A stretch of DNA of 6,008 nt, from the NCBI GenBank assembly GCA_934754755.1, contig CAKVJS010000078.1, positions 1 through 6,008 on the forward strand, read 5' to 3'. Under the pieces are notes generated by a model. It was not told the DNA's origin. It saw only the letters and a list, made by a program, of their open reading frames with translations, and searched no databases. Made by a program: the position numbers and the translations under genes. Of this stretch, positions 5,181-6,008 are shown piece by piece. Origin of the DNA: an uncultured Erysipelotrichales bacterium. Its GTDB lineage: Bacteria; Bacillota_I; Bacilli_A; Erysipelotrichales; Coprobacillaceae. The first letter of the stretch is position 1, and the number at the start of each line of letters is the position of its first letter.

Positions 5181-6008
5181 TACCTATTCTGTTTTAGATA
5201 TGTTGGCTATATTACTAAAGCAGGGCTATCCTTTATCGCAAATTATAAGCTTATCTAAAACAATCAATAATCACCCTCTTATATCGGTAATCGAGGTCGG
5301 GCTAGCGGAGGGAAAAGATCTTCGGGCAAGTATATTAGATGGTAAATTACCGAAACGTTTTAGAGAGTTCTTTTACTTCTTTAGTATGCAAAAGGAGGTT
5401 AGTCAGGCTATTATCGACAGCTTAGAGATATGCCAACAAAGAAGTGCAACGATCAAACGTTTTAAAAAACAGCTTTATTATCCAGCCTTCCTTTTGATTT
5501 TTATCTTTTTCTTTTCTATTTTTGTATCTTCCTTTCTAATGCCCGAAGTACAACTATTATTTAAAGAATTTACCATTAAACCGAACGTATTATTTACGGT
5601 AACAATGTTATCCCTACGCTGGATTCCGATCGTATTTATAGTGCTAATCAGTATTTCGGTTATTGTTCTAGGTATTTGTCTATATGCTATTAAAAAACAA
5701 AGGCATGCTTATATTGATTGGTTTATTTTACGAATTCCGATGATCGGAAAATACATTAAAAAGTATTACTCGATAACATTTGCGATTTATTACAATGAGT
5801 TATTACAGGCAAATTATGATACGACTAAGATTATTACTATTCTATCCAATCAAATGATGGATACAGATATTAAAATGATCGTTTGTTCCTTGCAGCGAGA
5901 TATTGAACAAGGCAAAGATTTATGGCAAAGTCTCAAGGATTTTGGATATTTTGAAGAGATGTTAGTTGCTTATTTTCTTATGCTTTTGAAAAACCATAAG
6001 CATAAGAA
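5173..6008 (+). CDS. comGB: Competence pilus platform protein ComGB (GspF/PilC family), 3'-truncated by the window edge
   Basis: This is the inner-membrane platform protein of the competence pilus and the membrane partner of the ComGA ATPase. The frame is open from the ATG at 5173 to the end of the window, giving 278 residues beginning MNNTYSVLDMLAILLKQGYPL. It has the duplicated type II secretion F-domain layout: a first cytoplasmic helical domain (about 1-100, with EVGLAEGKDL at 41-50), the LYYPAFLL entry to a membrane helix (about 104-124), a second helix (about 150-173), then the second domain from about 197 (FAIYYNELLQANY, IEQGKDLWQSL). A final C-terminal membrane helix is expected beyond the edge, since family members are about 330-350 residues. 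The start overlaps the comGA stop by eight bases (ATGAATAA). The remaining comG genes (the pseudopilins from comGC on) should follow outside the window. Confidence 0.9.
   Translation, partial: MNNTYSVLDMLAILLKQGYPLSQIISLSKTINNHPLISVIEVGLAEGKDLRASILDGKLPKRFREFFYFFSMQKEVSQAIIDSLEICQQRSATIKRFKKQLYYPAFLLIFIFFFSIFVSSFLMPEVQLLFKEFTIKPNVLFTVTMLSLRWIPIVFIVLISISVIVLGICLYAIKKQRHAYIDWFILRIPMIGKYIKKYYSITFAIYYNELLQANYDTTKIITILSNQMMDTDIKMIVCSLQRDIEQGKDLWQSLKDFGYFEEMLVAYFLMLLKNHKHK

Overview
This window is a low-GC Bacillota (Firmicutes) chromosome segment. All six genes are on the + strand and closely packed. The clues are the AT-rich composition, strong AGGAGG-type ribosome binding sites, GTG starts, a four-cysteine (zinc-ribbon) L33, a glucose-superfamily PTS permease and a ComG-type competence machine. 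An Erysipelotrichia-like or other AT-rich Bacillota host would fit, but no single gene here fixes the taxon.

Layout: (1) bases 1-1511 hold the C-terminal part of a class B penicillin-binding protein (PBP2/PbpA type) with all three catalytic motifs; its N-terminus lies outside the window. (2) 1583-1732 is rpmG (ribosomal protein L33), with a terminator that starts inside its stop codon. (3) 1768-2376 is a YqgX/GloB-like metallo-beta-lactamase-fold hydrolase starting at GTG. (4) 2377-2675 is a roughly 300-base control region with a near-consensus sigma-A promoter, an 8-bp hairpin, an unused strong Shine-Dalgarno sequence, a phased direct repeat and a palindrome. (5) 2676-4085 is a PTS EIIBC permease, best matched by eye to the N-acetylmuramic acid (MurP) group, followed by a strong terminator. 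(6) 4191-5180 is comGA, the competence pilus ATPase, overlapping comGB by 8 bases; comGB runs off the right edge.

How it fits together: pbpA, rpmG, yqgX, comGA and comGB occur in the same relative order and orientation in Bacillus subtilis as I remember it, where more genes lie between them. The window therefore looks like a compressed version of an old Bacillota gene neighbourhood with a sugar PTS gene set into it as its own transcription unit. Functionally there are four units: cell-wall synthesis, translation plus a small thiol-ester hydrolase, uptake of a sugar (possibly a cell-wall sugar), and DNA uptake. I see no RNA genes, CRISPR array, insertion sequence, phage gene or integration site. 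I also see no convincing previously undescribed system; the least explained stretch is the leader upstream of the PTS gene.
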